A stretch of 64,000 nucleotides of DNA from JAHFUS01 sp035689115 (GTDB lineage Bacteria; Actinomycetota; Acidimicrobiia; Acidimicrobiales; GCA-2861595). The notes under the pieces were generated by a model. The model was not told the DNA's origin. It did not search any database and saw only the letters and a list, made by a program, of their open reading frames with translations. Made by a program: the position numbers and the translations under genes. Position 1 is the stretch's first letter. Every line of letters begins with the position of its first letter. Location of the stretch: positions 32,456 through 96,455 of the forward strand of contig DASSMA010000066.1 in assembly GCA_035689115.1 (NCBI GenBank), given 5' to 3'. Below, piece by piece: positions 43,464 through 52,710 of the stretch.

Positions 43464-44777
43464 CTACCCGTTGGGTTGGCGGGGCTGCGACGACAGGGTG
43501 GCCTTGACGGTGCGCTCGGCGCCGTCGCGGATGACCTGGAGCTCGACCGTGTCCCCGGGACGGTGGGCGTGGACGGCCCCCGCCAGGGCGGCCGCACCGT
43601 CGATGGACTTGCCGTCCACCTTGGTGATGAGGTCGTCCTCCTGGATGCCGGCGGTCGCCGCCGCGGATCCCGGCGCCACGCTCATGACGGTGGCGCCACG
43701 GCTGCCGTCGGTGGGGTCGGCGGTGCTCACGCCCAGGAACCCCTGGCTGGCGGCGGTGGTCTTGTTGCGCAGCCGGTCGACGACGGGCAGAGCCTGGTCG
43801 ATCGGGATGGCGAAGCCGATGTTCTCGGCCGACGAGCCCCGGCCCGACGACGCCACCGCGGTGTTGATGCCGATCACCTGGCCGGCGGCGTTCACCAGCG
43901 GGCCGCCGGAGTTGCCCGAGCTGATCGAGGCGTCGGTCTGGAGGAGCCCGGTGATGGTGTTGCCGTTCTCGGTGTCGAGCGTCCGGTCGAGGGCGGAGAT
44001 GATCCCCTTCGTCACGGTCGGGCCGCCGCGGAGGGCCAGGGCGTTGCCGATGGCCACCACGTCGTCGCCCACGGCGACGTCGGACGACTTGCCCAGCTGG
44101 ACCGTCGGCAGCCCCTTGGCGCCGGGGATCGACAGGAGGGCCAGGTCGGCGCTCGGGTCGGTGCCGACGATCTCGGCCGTGCGGGCCTGCGACTCGCCGG
44201 CCAGCGTGACCCGGACCCCGGTCGCGTCCTGGACGACGTGGGCGTTGGTGAGGATCTCGCCGGTGGAGGTGAGGATGACGCCCGTGCCGGCGCCGCTGCC
44301 ACCGCGGAGTCCGAAGTCGGACTGGATGGTGACGACGCCCGGCTCCACCTTGTCGACGACGCCGGCCACGTTCAGCTTGTCGCCGCTCAGCAGCAGCGAC
44401 CGGTCGGCCGAGCTGCTGCGGGGGACCGCCGCGGTGCCGCCGCTGCCGCCGCCGTCGAAGGCGCGCGTGACCAGCGCGCCGACGAGGCCGCCGATGAGGG
44501 CGACCACCAGCATGAGGGCGACGCCGCTGCGTCCCTTGGCTGCCGGCGGGGGAACCGGCGGGCCAAGGGGCGGCGGCGGGGCCGGGGGCGCATCCGCCGG
44601 GTCGAGCGGCTGGGCGGGCATCGCCCAGGTGTCGTACGGCTGCGTCCAGGTGTCGTGCGGTTCGGCGACGGGAGGGGTGTCCGCTGCATAGGGCGGGGCG
44701 GAGGGCTCGTCGGGCAGCGTCTCGAGCGGGCCCCCGAGGGGCTCGGTCGCCACAGGGCCGGTTGGGGGAGTCTCCAT
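43464..44777 (-). CDS. HtrA/DegP-type membrane serine protease with PDZ domain
   Basis: 437 residues. A Pro-rich cytoplasmic N-terminus (about 85 residues) and one helix (ALMLVVALIGGLVGALVT) precede a trypsin-like domain with His in ILTNAHVVQ, Asp in ADLALLSI and Ser in SSGNSGGPLVN. A C-terminal PDZ domain follows (GFLGVSTADPTDGSRGATV, AGIQEDDLITKVDGKSI). It is an envelope quality-control protease. ATG 44775-44777 is used; 97 bp separate it from the divergent photolyase start. Confidence 0.93.
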   Translation of the reverse strand: METPPTGPVATEPLGGPLETLPDEPSAPPYAADTPPVAEPHDTWTQPYDTWAMPAQPLDPADAPPAPPPPLGPPVPPPAAKGRSGVALMLVVALIGGLVGALVTRAFDGGGSGGTAAVPRSSSADRSLLLSGDKLNVAGVVDKVEPGVVTIQSDFGLRGGSGAGTGVILTSTGEILTNAHVVQDATGVRVTLAGESQARTAEIVGTDPSADLALLSIPGAKGLPTVQLGKSSDVAVGDDVVAIGNALALRGGPTVTKGIISALDRTLDTENGNTITGLLQTDASISSGNSGGPLVNAAGQVIGINTAVASSGRGSSAENIGFAIPIDQALPVVDRLRNKTTAASQGFLGVSTADPTDGSRGATVMSVAPGSAAATAGIQEDDLITKVDGKSIDGAAALAGAVHAHRPGDTVELQVIRDGAERTVKATLSSQPRQPNG

Positions 44778-44874
44778 GACTCGATCATGGCGCCGCTTCC
44801 TGGCAATCTCCTGTGAACCGCCTGCGCGCTTGTTGGGGCGTCCGGACTGCGCCGGTGGTCCGTAAGGTTCCCCG

Positions 44875-46224
44875 ATGCCCACTTCGGTGCTGTGGTTCCG
44901 CCGCGACCTGCGGCTGGCCGACAACCCCGCCCTCCTGCGGGCGGCCGCCGGCGGGCCGGTGGTCGCCCTCTTCGTCCTCGACGACGCGCTCCGGCGGGCC
45001 GCCGGGCCGAACCGGCTGGCGTTCCTGTACCGGGGCCTGCGCTCGCTGGACGCCGGCACCGGCGGGCGGCTGGTCGTGCGGGCCGGGGACCCGGCGGCGG
45101 TGGTGCCGGCGGTGGCGGCCGAGGCGGGCGCCGGCGAGGTGGCCTGCGCCGCCGACTTCGGTCCCTACGGCCGCCGCCGCGACGAGGCGGTGGCCGGCGC
45201 CCTGGCCGCCGGCGGCCGTTCGCTGTGCCGGGTGGGGTCCCCCTACGCCGTCGAGCCGGGCGAGGTGGTCAAGGCCGACGGGACTCCCTACCAGGTGTTC
45301 ACGCCCTTCCACCGGGCCTGGCTGGCCCGGGGCTGGCCGGCGCCGGCCGCCCCGCCGGACGGCGTGCGGTGGCACGCCCTCGGCGGCGACGGGATCCCCG
45401 AGGACCCGCCGGTGGAGGCCGCCCTGCCGGAGGCCACCGAGGCCGCCGCCCACGCCGCCCTCGACGCCTTCGTCGCCGGCCGCCTGTCGGGTTACGCCGC
45501 CGCCCGCGACGACCCGGGCGGCGACGCCACGTCGCGCCTGTCGCCCTACCTCAAGTACGGCCTCGTCCACCCCCGCCAGGTGCTGGCCCGTCTCGGGCGG
45601 GGCGACGGTGCGGCCCGGTTCCGGGCCGAGCTGGCGTGGCGGGAGTTCTACGCCGACGTGCTGTGGCACGAGCCGGCGTCGGCGTGGTCGGCCCTCCGCC
45701 CGGGCATGGACGCCATCGAGTTCGACGAGGGGCCCGAGGCCGACCGCCGCTTCGAGGCGTGGGCCGCCGGCCGCACCGGCTACCCGCTGATCGACGCCGG
45801 CATGCGCCAGCTGGTGGCGGAGGGATGGATGCACAACCGGGTCCGGATGGTGACGGCCAGCTTCCTGGTGAAGGACCTGCACCTGCCGTGGCAGCGGGGC
45901 GCCCGCCACTTCCTGCACCACCTGGTCGACGGCGACCTGGCGTCCAACAACCACGGCTGGCAGTGGGTCGCCGGCACAGGCACCGACGCGGCGCCGTACT
46001 TCCGGGTGTTCAACCCGGTCTCCCAGGGCCGCACGTTCGACCCCGACGGCGCCTACGTCCGCCGCCACGTCCCGGAGCTGGCCGGCCTGTCCCCCCGCGA
46101 CGTCCACGAGCCGTGGAAGCTCCCCGCCGGCCCCCCCGCCGGCTACCCCCTGCCGATCGTGGACCACGCCGTCGAGCGCAAGGAGGCCCTCCGCCGCTAC
46201 GGCCAGGCGACCCCGAGTACATAG
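44875..46224 (+). CDS. phr: Deoxyribodipyrimidine photolyase; stop codon supplied by palindromic repeat
   Basis: 449 residues. Repairs UV pyrimidine dimers with FAD and light. The antenna domain starts SVLWFRRDLRLADNPAL. The FAD domain shows WREFYADVLWHEP, GYPLIDAGMRQL, WMHNRVRMVTASFLVKDL and DLASNNHGWQWVAGTG, the class I CPD photolyase core. The C-terminal ATPST-stop is encoded by the 43-bp palindrome at 46212-46254, so the last residues were probably altered when the element arrived. Upstream start ATG 44875 is clear. Confidence 0.95.
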   Translation: MPTSVLWFRRDLRLADNPALLRAAAGGPVVALFVLDDALRRAAGPNRLAFLYRGLRSLDAGTGGRLVVRAGDPAAVVPAVAAEAGAGEVACAADFGPYGRRRDEAVAGALAAGGRSLCRVGSPYAVEPGEVVKADGTPYQVFTPFHRAWLARGWPAPAAPPDGVRWHALGGDGIPEDPPVEAALPEATEAAAHAALDAFVAGRLSGYAAARDDPGGDATSRLSPYLKYGLVHPRQVLARLGRGDGAARFRAELAWREFYADVLWHEPASAWSALRPGMDAIEFDEGPEADRRFEAWAAGRTGYPLIDAGMRQLVAEGWMHNRVRMVTASFLVKDLHLPWQRGARHFLHHLVDGDLASNNHGWQWVAGTGTDAAPYFRVFNPVSQGRTFDPDGAYVRRHVPELAGLSPRDVHEPWKLPAGPPAGYPLPIVDHAVERKEALRRYGQATPST

Positions 46225-46254
46225 GGTGCGGAAACCGCACCCTATGTACTCGGG
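46212..46254. repeat. 43-bp palindromic repeat, copy 2 (perfect)
   Basis: Left arm CCCGAGTACATAGGGTGCGG (46212-46231), spacer AAA, right arm the exact complement (46235-46254). The TAG at 46222-46224 is the phr stop. The convergent queA-like gene ends 13 bp beyond the right arm. Here it can serve as a terminator for both. Confidence 0.98.
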
Positions 46255-46266
46255 ATGTGGCGGCGG

Positions 46267-47316
46267 TCAGCGCAGGATCAGGTGGACGTCGCCGAACTCG
46301 TGCCAGCGGTAACCGGTGCGGAGGGCGTGGGCGTAGCTGCGCTCCAGCAGGTCGCGGCCGGCCACCGCCTCCAGCAGGTCGAGGTGGGACGCCTGGGGCT
46401 CGTGCCAGCCGGTGAGGATCCCGTCGACGGCCCGCACCCCGGCCGGCGGCGTCACCACGTGCTCGGTCCAGCCGCGGCCGGGGTGGACGCGGCCGCCGGC
46501 GTCGGCCACCGTCTCCAGGGCCCGCACCGAGGTCGTCCCCACCGCCACCACCCGCCGGCCGCCGGCGCGGGCGGCGTTGACCGCGTCGGCGGTGGCGGCG
46601 GGCACGTCGAAGCGCTCGGGGTAGGGCGGCTCCCCCACCTCGGGCGACGACACCCCGGTGTGCAGGGTGATCGGCGCCACGACGACCCCGCGGTCGCGCA
46701 GGGCGGCCACCAGCTCGGGGGTGAAGGGGCGGGCGGCCGAGGCCATCTCGGCGCTGCCCGGGTTGCCGGCGAACACCGTCTGGTAGTCGGCCAGGGGCCA
46801 GGCCGAGTCGACGCAGCCGTAGCGGATGGGCCGGCCGAACCGGCCCAGGTACCGGTCGAGCGGCGAGGGCAGGTCCAGGGCCGCCACCCACAGGCGGGCA
46901 GGGGTCCGGGTGCCGGCGGGGAACGGGGCCAGCAGCTCCGCCCGGGCGCCGCCCGGGAGCTCGACCGGCCCGGCGGCGGCGCCGGTGTACGGCAGCGTGC
47001 CCTTGCCGCACGGCCGGCGCAGCTCCACCACCCAGAAGCGTCCCGGCAGCTCGGTGGACACGTGCAGGACGAGTCCGTCACAGGTGGGGACCGCGGCGGC
47101 GAGCGTCGCGGAATCGTTGACCACCAGCACGTCCCCGGCCTCCAGGAAGGTCGGCAGGTCGGCCGCCAGGGCGTCGACCAGGAGGTCGCTCGAGCGCCGG
47201 GCCACCAGCATGCGCACCTCGTCGCGGCGCCGGCCGGTGGCCTCCACCGGCTCCCGGGCCACCAGCTCCTCGGGCAGGTCGAAGGCGAGGGTCCGCTCGG
47301 CCGTGGCCGTGCTCAT
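46267..47316 (-). CDS. QueA-like S-adenosylmethionine:tRNA ribosyltransferase-isomerase family protein
   Basis: 349 residues. Similar to QueA over the whole length: FDLPEELVAREPVEATGRRR, DVLVVNDSATL, YQTVFAGNPGSAEMASAARP, VAVGTTSVRALE and FGDVHLIL. But the QueA catalytic-region motifs PTAGLHF and FHxPxS appear here as ASAARPF and WHEPQAS, so it belongs to an actinobacterial side branch. No other queuosine gene (tgt, queC, queD, queG) is in the window. Epoxyqueuosine synthesis should not be assumed. It is translationally coupled to the SDR gene upstream (ATGA). Confidence 0.75.
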   Translation of the reverse strand: MSTATAERTLAFDLPEELVAREPVEATGRRRDEVRMLVARRSSDLLVDALAADLPTFLEAGDVLVVNDSATLAAAVPTCDGLVLHVSTELPGRFWVVELRRPCGKGTLPYTGAAAGPVELPGGARAELLAPFPAGTRTPARLWVAALDLPSPLDRYLGRFGRPIRYGCVDSAWPLADYQTVFAGNPGSAEMASAARPFTPELVAALRDRGVVVAPITLHTGVSSPEVGEPPYPERFDVPAATADAVNAARAGGRRVVAVGTTSVRALETVADAGGRVHPGRGWTEHVVTPPAGVRAVDGILTGWHEPQASHLDLLEAVAGRDLLERSYAHALRTGYRWHEFGDVHLILR

Positions 47317-48008
47317 CGGGCCACCGCCGGCGCCAGGGCCCGGGCCTGCCAGCGGCCGCTGGGCCGGTCGCCCTCCAGCAGGAGGCGCAGCCCCGGCACG
47401 CTGTCCTCGGGGGGCGGCCGGTCGGACACGTCCTCGCCGGGGAAGGCGTCCTGCTGCATCCGGGTGTTCATGTCGCCCGGGTCCACCCGGTGGACCCGCA
47501 GCTCGGGGTGCTCGGCGGCCAGCACGGCGAAGAGGGCCTCCAGGGCCGCCTTCGACGAGCCGTAGGCGCCCCAGCCCTCGTAGGCCTCCACCGCCGCATC
47601 GGACGTGATCGCCACCACCCGGGCGCCGGGGCGGAACACGGGCAGCAGGACCTGGGTCAGCCGCAGCGGGGCGAGGACGTTGACCTCGTAGACCGCCGCC
47701 AGGTCGGTGATGGCCACCTCGGCCAGCCGGGGCAGCGGGGTGGGGCCGAGGGAACTCGCGTTGTGGACCAGGGCGTCGAGGCCGTCGAGGTCGCGGGCGG
47801 CGGCGGCCAGGGCCTGGCGGTGGGCCTCGTCGGCGATGTCGCCGGGGATGGCCCGCACGGTCGTCCAGCCGCCCAGCTCCGCTGCGACGGCGGCCAGGTC
47901 GGCCTCCCCGCGGGCGTCCAGGATGAGGTTCCAGCCGGCGCCGGCCAGGTCGCGGGCGAGGGCCCGCCCGAGTCCCCTGGAGGCGCCGGTGATGAGTGCA
48001 GTCGTCAT
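47313..48008 (-). CDS. Short-chain dehydrogenase/reductase
   Basis: 231 residues. NAD(P)-binding TxxxGxG motif in LITGASRGLGRAL, VHNASSLG, and the catalytic YxxxK in AYGSSKAALEAL; VDPGDMNTRM is the usual region after it. Substrate unknown. Start ATG 48006-48008. The stop overlaps the start of the QueA-like gene, suggesting that the two act in one pathway. Confidence 0.9.
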   Translation of the reverse strand: MTTALITGASRGLGRALARDLAGAGWNLILDARGEADLAAVAAELGGWTTVRAIPGDIADEAHRQALAAAARDLDGLDALVHNASSLGPTPLPRLAEVAITDLAAVYEVNVLAPLRLTQVLLPVFRPGARVVAITSDAAVEAYEGWGAYGSSKAALEALFAVLAAEHPELRVHRVDPGDMNTRMQQDAFPGEDVSDRPPPEDSVPGLRLLLEGDRPSGRWQARALAPAVAR

Positions 48009-48133
48009 GCCTCCGAAGGTACGGATCGCCCCCCGCCGCCACATCGGGCGCCGGTACGGTTTGCGCCTCGGTCGGAGGTCCTAGGACCAGGCGGGGGAAC
48101 CGGGCGGGGGTGCGGCGGCATCTAGGGGGACGG

Positions 48134-48650
48134 ATGACGACGACGGCGACATGGGAGGCTGGGGTCCTGGGGGACGACGACCGCCTGGACGGGCTCTACC
48201 GCGACAGCATCGACGCCGCCGTCCGGCTGGGGTTCCTGCTCACCGGCGACGCCGCCGCCGCCCAGGACCTGGCCCACGACGCCTTCCTTCGGGCCGCCGC
48301 CCGCCTCGGCGCCCTGCGGGACCCCCGCCCGCTTCCCGGCCTACCTACGGCGGGCGGTCGTGCGCCAGTTCCTCCAGCGGCGCCGGTCCGAGGGCCGGGA
48401 GGCGGCCCGGGCCGAGCGGGCAGCCGGCCCCGTCCACCCAGGCGACGAGGCCGCGGCCGCCGGGGAACGGCTCGATCTGGTGGCCGCCCTGTGGACCCTC
48501 CCCGTGCGGCAGCGGGCGGCCGTGGTGCTGCGCTACTGGCACGACCTGCCGGAGGTCGAGATCGCCCGGGCCCTGGGCTGCCGGCCGGGCACGGTGAAGT
48601 CGAACCTGGCACGCGGCCTGGCTGCGCTGCGACAGGAGGTGGAGCGATGA
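48134..48650 (+). CDS. ECF sigma factor (SigE-like), single-base frameshift
   Basis: Region 2 reads in one frame from ATG 48134 (LYRDSIDAAVRLGFLLTGDA, AQDLAHDAFLRAAARLG), and the second half continues in the next frame (FPAYLRRAVVRQFLQRRRSE, LPVRQRAAVVLRYWHDLPEV, GTVKSNLARGLAALRQEVER). The shift lies at a run of five C (48322-48326); with four C the product would be one sigma factor of about 171 residues. Either a sequencing error in the homopolymer or a real inactivating indel. The stop overlaps the ATG of the Kelch-like membrane protein (ATGA), the position usually held by an anti-sigma factor. Confidence 0.85.
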
Positions 48651-50949
48651 CCAACGACCTCGAGGAGCGGCTCCGCGACGAGCTGGGCGCGGCGGAGCGG
48701 TGGGCACCGCCGGCCGGGGAACCGCCGGCCGGACTCTTCGCCGCCGTGCACCGCCGCCGGCGGCGGCGGTCCGCGACCCTTCCTGTCCTCGCCCTGGCCG
48801 CGCTCGTGATCGGTGCCGCGCTCGTGTCCGCCGACCGCCAGGCCCGGGTGGCATCGGGCGGCGGGGAGGCCGGCTTCGCCCGGCCGGCCGCCGGCCTCGA
48901 GCTGGTCCCGGAGTCCGTGCCGGCATCGCCCCTCGGGCCCCGGAAGAACGCCACCGCCGTCTGGACGGGCACGGAGTTCGTGGTGTGGGGCGGGCACGTC
49001 GGGCGGACCTGGTTCTCCGACGGTGCCGCCTACGACCCGCTGGCCGGCAGGTGGCGCATGCTGCCCAGGGGTCCTGTCTCGGGTGGCGCGGCGGCGTGGG
49101 ACGGCCACCGGATGATCGTCGTCGACGGGAAGAAGGCCGCCGCCCTCGACCCGGCGACCGGCGCGTGGCGCGACCTGGCCATCCCTCCCGTTGCGGCTTC
49201 GTGGGCCAAGGCCGTCGTCGTCGGCGGGTCGGTGGTGGTGGGCGGCGGAGTCGACTCCTCAGGCGGGAACGACGGCACGCTGCTCGTCTACGACCCGGCC
49301 GCCGACCGGTGGGCGACCCTCCCCACCGGCGGCGACCGGGTGACCGACCTGGCCGCCGCCGGCACCGGGGTGGCCCTGGTCACGCTCCGCGACTTCCGGC
49401 CGGTGTTCAAGCTGGTCTCCGTGCCCGACGGCCACGTCGAGGTCCTGCCCACCCTCCGCTACGGCGGCCGGTTCCCCAACGCCCTCGGGGTGGGCTGGAC
49501 GGGCTCCCAGGTCCTCGCCTTCGTCGACCTGGACCGCACCACGGTCGGCGTGTGGCGCCCGGGATCGCCGGAGTGGGAGCAGACCCGCTCGTTGCGCAAC
49601 GCCGCCCTCACCGCCAGGTACGGCAACCGGCCGGGCACGGTGGTGTGGCGGGACGGGTGGGTCGTGTCGGTCGGGAACACCGGCGTCTACGCCGCCGCCC
49701 CGGCCACCGGCCGGTCGGCCAAGCGGTCGCAGGCGCTGGACAGGGTCTGCACCGGCGACGCCGCCGTGGCCGTCGCCCCGGACGCCCTGCTGGTGTGGGG
49801 CGCCTCGGAGTGCAGCGCCGCCTCGGGAACGCCACCGGCGCGACCGGCGCCGGCACCGTCGTCTCTCTCCGGGACCGACCCGGGCACGTGCCGGGACGGA
49901 AGGCCTTTCCCGCTCCCGACGCCGGCCTCGCCCTCTCGGCCGCCGCGCTGCCGGCGTCGCCTCTCGGGTCGCGCATGAACGCCTCAGCGGTGTGGACCGG
50001 GTCGGAATTCATCGTCTGGGGCGGGTCGGTCGGGCGCACGCCGTTCGTCGACGGCGCCGCCTACGACCCGAGGACCCGGACCTGGCGGGCCGTACCCGCC
50101 GCCCCGATCGCCCCTCGGACCCAGCACGCCGCCGTGTGGACGGGCCGGGAGATGCTGGTGGTGGGCGGGACGTCGCGGCGGGGGAACGCCGCCACCTTCG
50201 CCGACGGTGCCGCCTACGACCCGGCCGCCGGGACGTGGCGGCGGATCGCCGACGCCCCCGCCGTCACGGCCGCGGGCAAGGCGGTGGTGGTCGGGGGCTT
50301 CGTCGTCGTCAGCGGCCGGGAGGGGCCGACCCCGGACCCCCGACATCTCCTCGTCTACGACCTCGCCGCCGACCGATGGACCGCCGTCCCGGCCGGCGTC
50401 GAGGTCGCCGACCTGGCGGCCGCCGGCAGCGGCGTCGCCGTCGCGGGCCGGCAAGCGCGGTTCGCCTTCGTCGCCATTCCCGACGGGTCCGTGCAGCTGC
50501 TGCCCGATCTTCCCCTCCGCAGGCACGAACTCCTGGACCTCCAGTACGCCGTCGCCTGGACCGGCTCGGAGGTGCTCGCCTTCGCCGGCCGCGACCACAC
50601 CGTCGTCGGCGCCTGGCGACCCGGCAGACGCAGTTGGAGCGCGACCACGACCGTGCGGTCCGACCACCTGCAGGTGCGCTCGGGCGACAACTGGCACGAG
50701 GCGGGAGCGGTGGCGTGGCACCGCGGCTGGGTTGTCTCTGCCGGCATCTCGAACTTCTACGCCGCCGCCCCGGCCACCGGCCTCTCGGCGGCCCTGTCGG
50801 AGGCGGTGCGCCGGCTGTGCCCCGGCGACGCCGCCATCGCCTTCTCCGACGACGCCGTGTTCGTGTGGGGCGGCACCGAGTGCCACCCCGGGCCGAATCT
50901 CACCGGAGCGATGGGCGCCGGCACCCTCATCCGCCTCGAATCCCGCTGA
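48647..50949 (+). CDS. Membrane-anchored protein with duplicated Kelch-like beta-propeller halves, frameshifted between halves
   Basis: First frame, from ATG 48647: about 45 cytoplasmic residues, a helix (LPVLALAALVIGAALV), then a repeat-rich extracellular part (WTGTEFVVWGG, DGAAYDPLAGRWRMLP, WRDGWVVSVGN) ending CTGDAAVAVAPDALLVWG. From about 49826 the reading shifts by one base (an extra G in the GGG run at 49825-49827 would restore it). A second copy follows (WTGSEFIVWGGSVGR, DGAAYDPRTRTWRAVP, PGDAAIAFSDDAVFVWGG) to TGA 50949. The halves are similar over about 370 residues. Coupled to the sigma gene, it may be its membrane regulator. Confidence 0.75.
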
Positions 50950-50961
50950 CCCGAGAAGCGT

Positions 50962-51609
50962 TCAGGGGGTGCCGGCGAGGCCGTGGCGGACGGCGTAGAG
51001 GGCGGCCTGGGTGCGGTCGGCCAGGCCCAGCTTGGACAGCACGGCGCTCACGTGGGTCTTGACGGTCTTCTCGGAGACGTAGAGCCGGGCAGCAACCTCC
51101 CGGTTGGCGAGCCCCTCCCCCAGCAGGGCCAGGACCTCGCGCTCGCGGGGCGTGAGCGACTCCAGGCCGGCCCGGGCGCGGGGCGAGGCCAGCTCGCCCA
51201 TCACCGCGCCCACGACCTGTGGGTCGAGGAGTGAGCCGCCGGCGTGGAGGGTTCGCACGGCCGCCTCGAGGTCGGCGGGGTCGACGTCCTTCAGGAGATA
51301 GCCGGACGCGCCGGCCCGCACCGCCGGCACCACGTCGTCCTCCCCGGAGAAGCTGGTGAGCACCAGCACGGCGGGGCCGGCGCCGCCGGCCCGGATGGCC
51401 CCGATGGCGTCCAGGCCGCCCCCGCCGGGCATGGCCAGGTCGAGCAGCACCACGTCCGGGCGGAGGCGGGCCGCCTCGGCCACCGCCCCGGGCCCGTCGG
51501 CCGCCTCCCCTACCACCTCGATCCCGTCCCGGGAGCCGAGAAACGACCGCAGGCCCTGGCGCACGACGGGATGGTCGTCGACGACCAGGACCCGGATCGC
51601 GTCAGGCAC
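50962..51609 (-). CDS. NarL/LuxR-type response regulator
   Basis: 215 residues. Receiver: VLVVDDHPVVRQGLR, phospho-acceptor Asp in VVLLDLAMPGGGGLD, Ser/Thr VLTSFSG and Lys in GYLLKDVDP. LuxR-type HTH: LTPREREVLALLGEGLANRE, VSEKTVKTHVSAVLSKLGL. It overlaps the stop region of the histidine kinase by eight bases, so the pair is expressed together. Target genes unknown. Confidence 0.95.
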   Translation of the reverse strand: MPDAIRVLVVDDHPVVRQGLRSFLGSRDGIEVVGEAADGPGAVAEAARLRPDVVLLDLAMPGGGGLDAIGAIRAGGAGPAVLVLTSFSGEDDVVPAVRAGASGYLLKDVDPADLEAAVRTLHAGGSLLDPQVVGAVMGELASPRARAGLESLTPREREVLALLGEGLANREVAARLYVSEKTVKTHVSAVLSKLGLADRTQAALYAVRHGLAGTP

Positions 51610-52693
51610 GGGGCACCACCGCCCGCACCGTGGTGCCCTGGCCGGGGGCCGACGTCACCGTGAGCCGCCCGCCCAGCGACGCCGCCCGCTCCCGCATCGA
51701 CGTGAGGCCCAGCCGGCGGGACCGCACGGCCCGAGCGGCCGGATCGAAGCCGGTGCCGTCGTCGGCGACGGTGAGGGTCACCTCGTCGGGGCCGAGGTCG
51801 ACGGCCACGTCGACTCGCGACGGCCGGCCGTGGCGGACGGCGTTGGACGCCGCCTCCTGGGCGATGCGGAACAGCTGGGCCTCGACCTCGGGCGCCAGCG
51901 CCCCGTGACCCGAGGTGCCGACGGCCGTGGCCACGCCGTGGGCGCGGGACACCACGTCGAGGTGCTTGGCCAGGGCGCCCACCAGGCCGTCGCGCTCGAC
52001 CGCCGGCGGCCGCAGCTCGCCCACCAGGCCCTTCAGCTCGGCGAACAGCGTCTCCACCAGGCCCCGGGCCGTGTCGAGGTCGCCCGTCTCCAGGGTGAGG
52101 CGGAGGCTGAACAGCGTCTGGGTCATGGCGTCGTGCAGCTCGCGGGCCAGCCGGTTGCGCTCCCCCAGCACCGACAGCTCCCGGCTCTCCTCGTAAAGCC
52201 GGGCGTGCTCCATGAGCACGGCGGCGTGGGCCGCCAGCACCCCGACCGTCTCCTCGTCGCCGGCGTCGAACGCCGGCACCCCCTCCTTGTCGGTGAGGTA
52301 GAAGGCGCCGATGACGTCGCCTTTGAACACGATGGGGACGCCGAGGAACGACCGCATCCGCGGGTGGGTCGCCGGCCACCAGCCCCGGAAGCGCGGGTCG
52401 GCGGTGATGTCGTCGGTGCGGAACGGCGCCGGGTCGTCGAGCATGGCCGCCAGCAGGCCGTGGGTGCGGGGCAGCGGCCCCATGGCCTCGATCTCGGCGT
52501 CGGTCATGCCGGCGGTGATGAAGCGGTCGAAGCCGCCCTCCCCGTCGGGCACGCCCAGCGCCGCGTACCGGGCGCCGGCCAGCGCCCTCGCCTCGTGCAC
52601 CAGGCGTTCCAGCACCACGTCGATGGACAGGTCGCCGGCGATGCCGAGCACGGCGTCGGCCACCGCCGACAGGGCGTCCCCGGTGCCGGCCAT
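51602..52693 (-). CDS. Two-component sensor histidine kinase, GAF domain, NarL partner type
   Basis: 363 residues, no membrane segment. GAF domain about 10-170 (YAALGVPDGEGGFDRFITAG, FLGVPIVFKGDVIGAFYLTD). The HisKA_3 phospho-histidine is in RNRLARELHDAMTQTLFSL. The ATPase domain shows IAQEAASNAVRHGRPSRV, VADDGTGFDP and LTSMRERAASLGGRL. This is the DevS/NreB-like cytosolic class. The GAF domain probably senses a small molecule or gas; heme-type histidines cannot be assigned. Downstream partner is the response regulator at 50962. Confidence 0.94.
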   Translation of the reverse strand: MAGTGDALSAVADAVLGIAGDLSIDVVLERLVHEARALAGARYAALGVPDGEGGFDRFITAGMTDAEIEAMGPLPRTHGLLAAMLDDPAPFRTDDITADPRFRGWWPATHPRMRSFLGVPIVFKGDVIGAFYLTDKEGVPAFDAGDEETVGVLAAHAAVLMEHARLYEESRELSVLGERNRLARELHDAMTQTLFSLRLTLETGDLDTARGLVETLFAELKGLVGELRPPAVERDGLVGALAKHLDVVSRAHGVATAVGTSGHGALAPEVEAQLFRIAQEAASNAVRHGRPSRVDVAVDLGPDEVTLTVADDGTGFDPAARAVRSRRLGLTSMRERAASLGGRLTVTSAPGQGTTVRAVVPRA

Positions 52694-52710
52694 GCCTGCA
52701 AGCTACGGGT

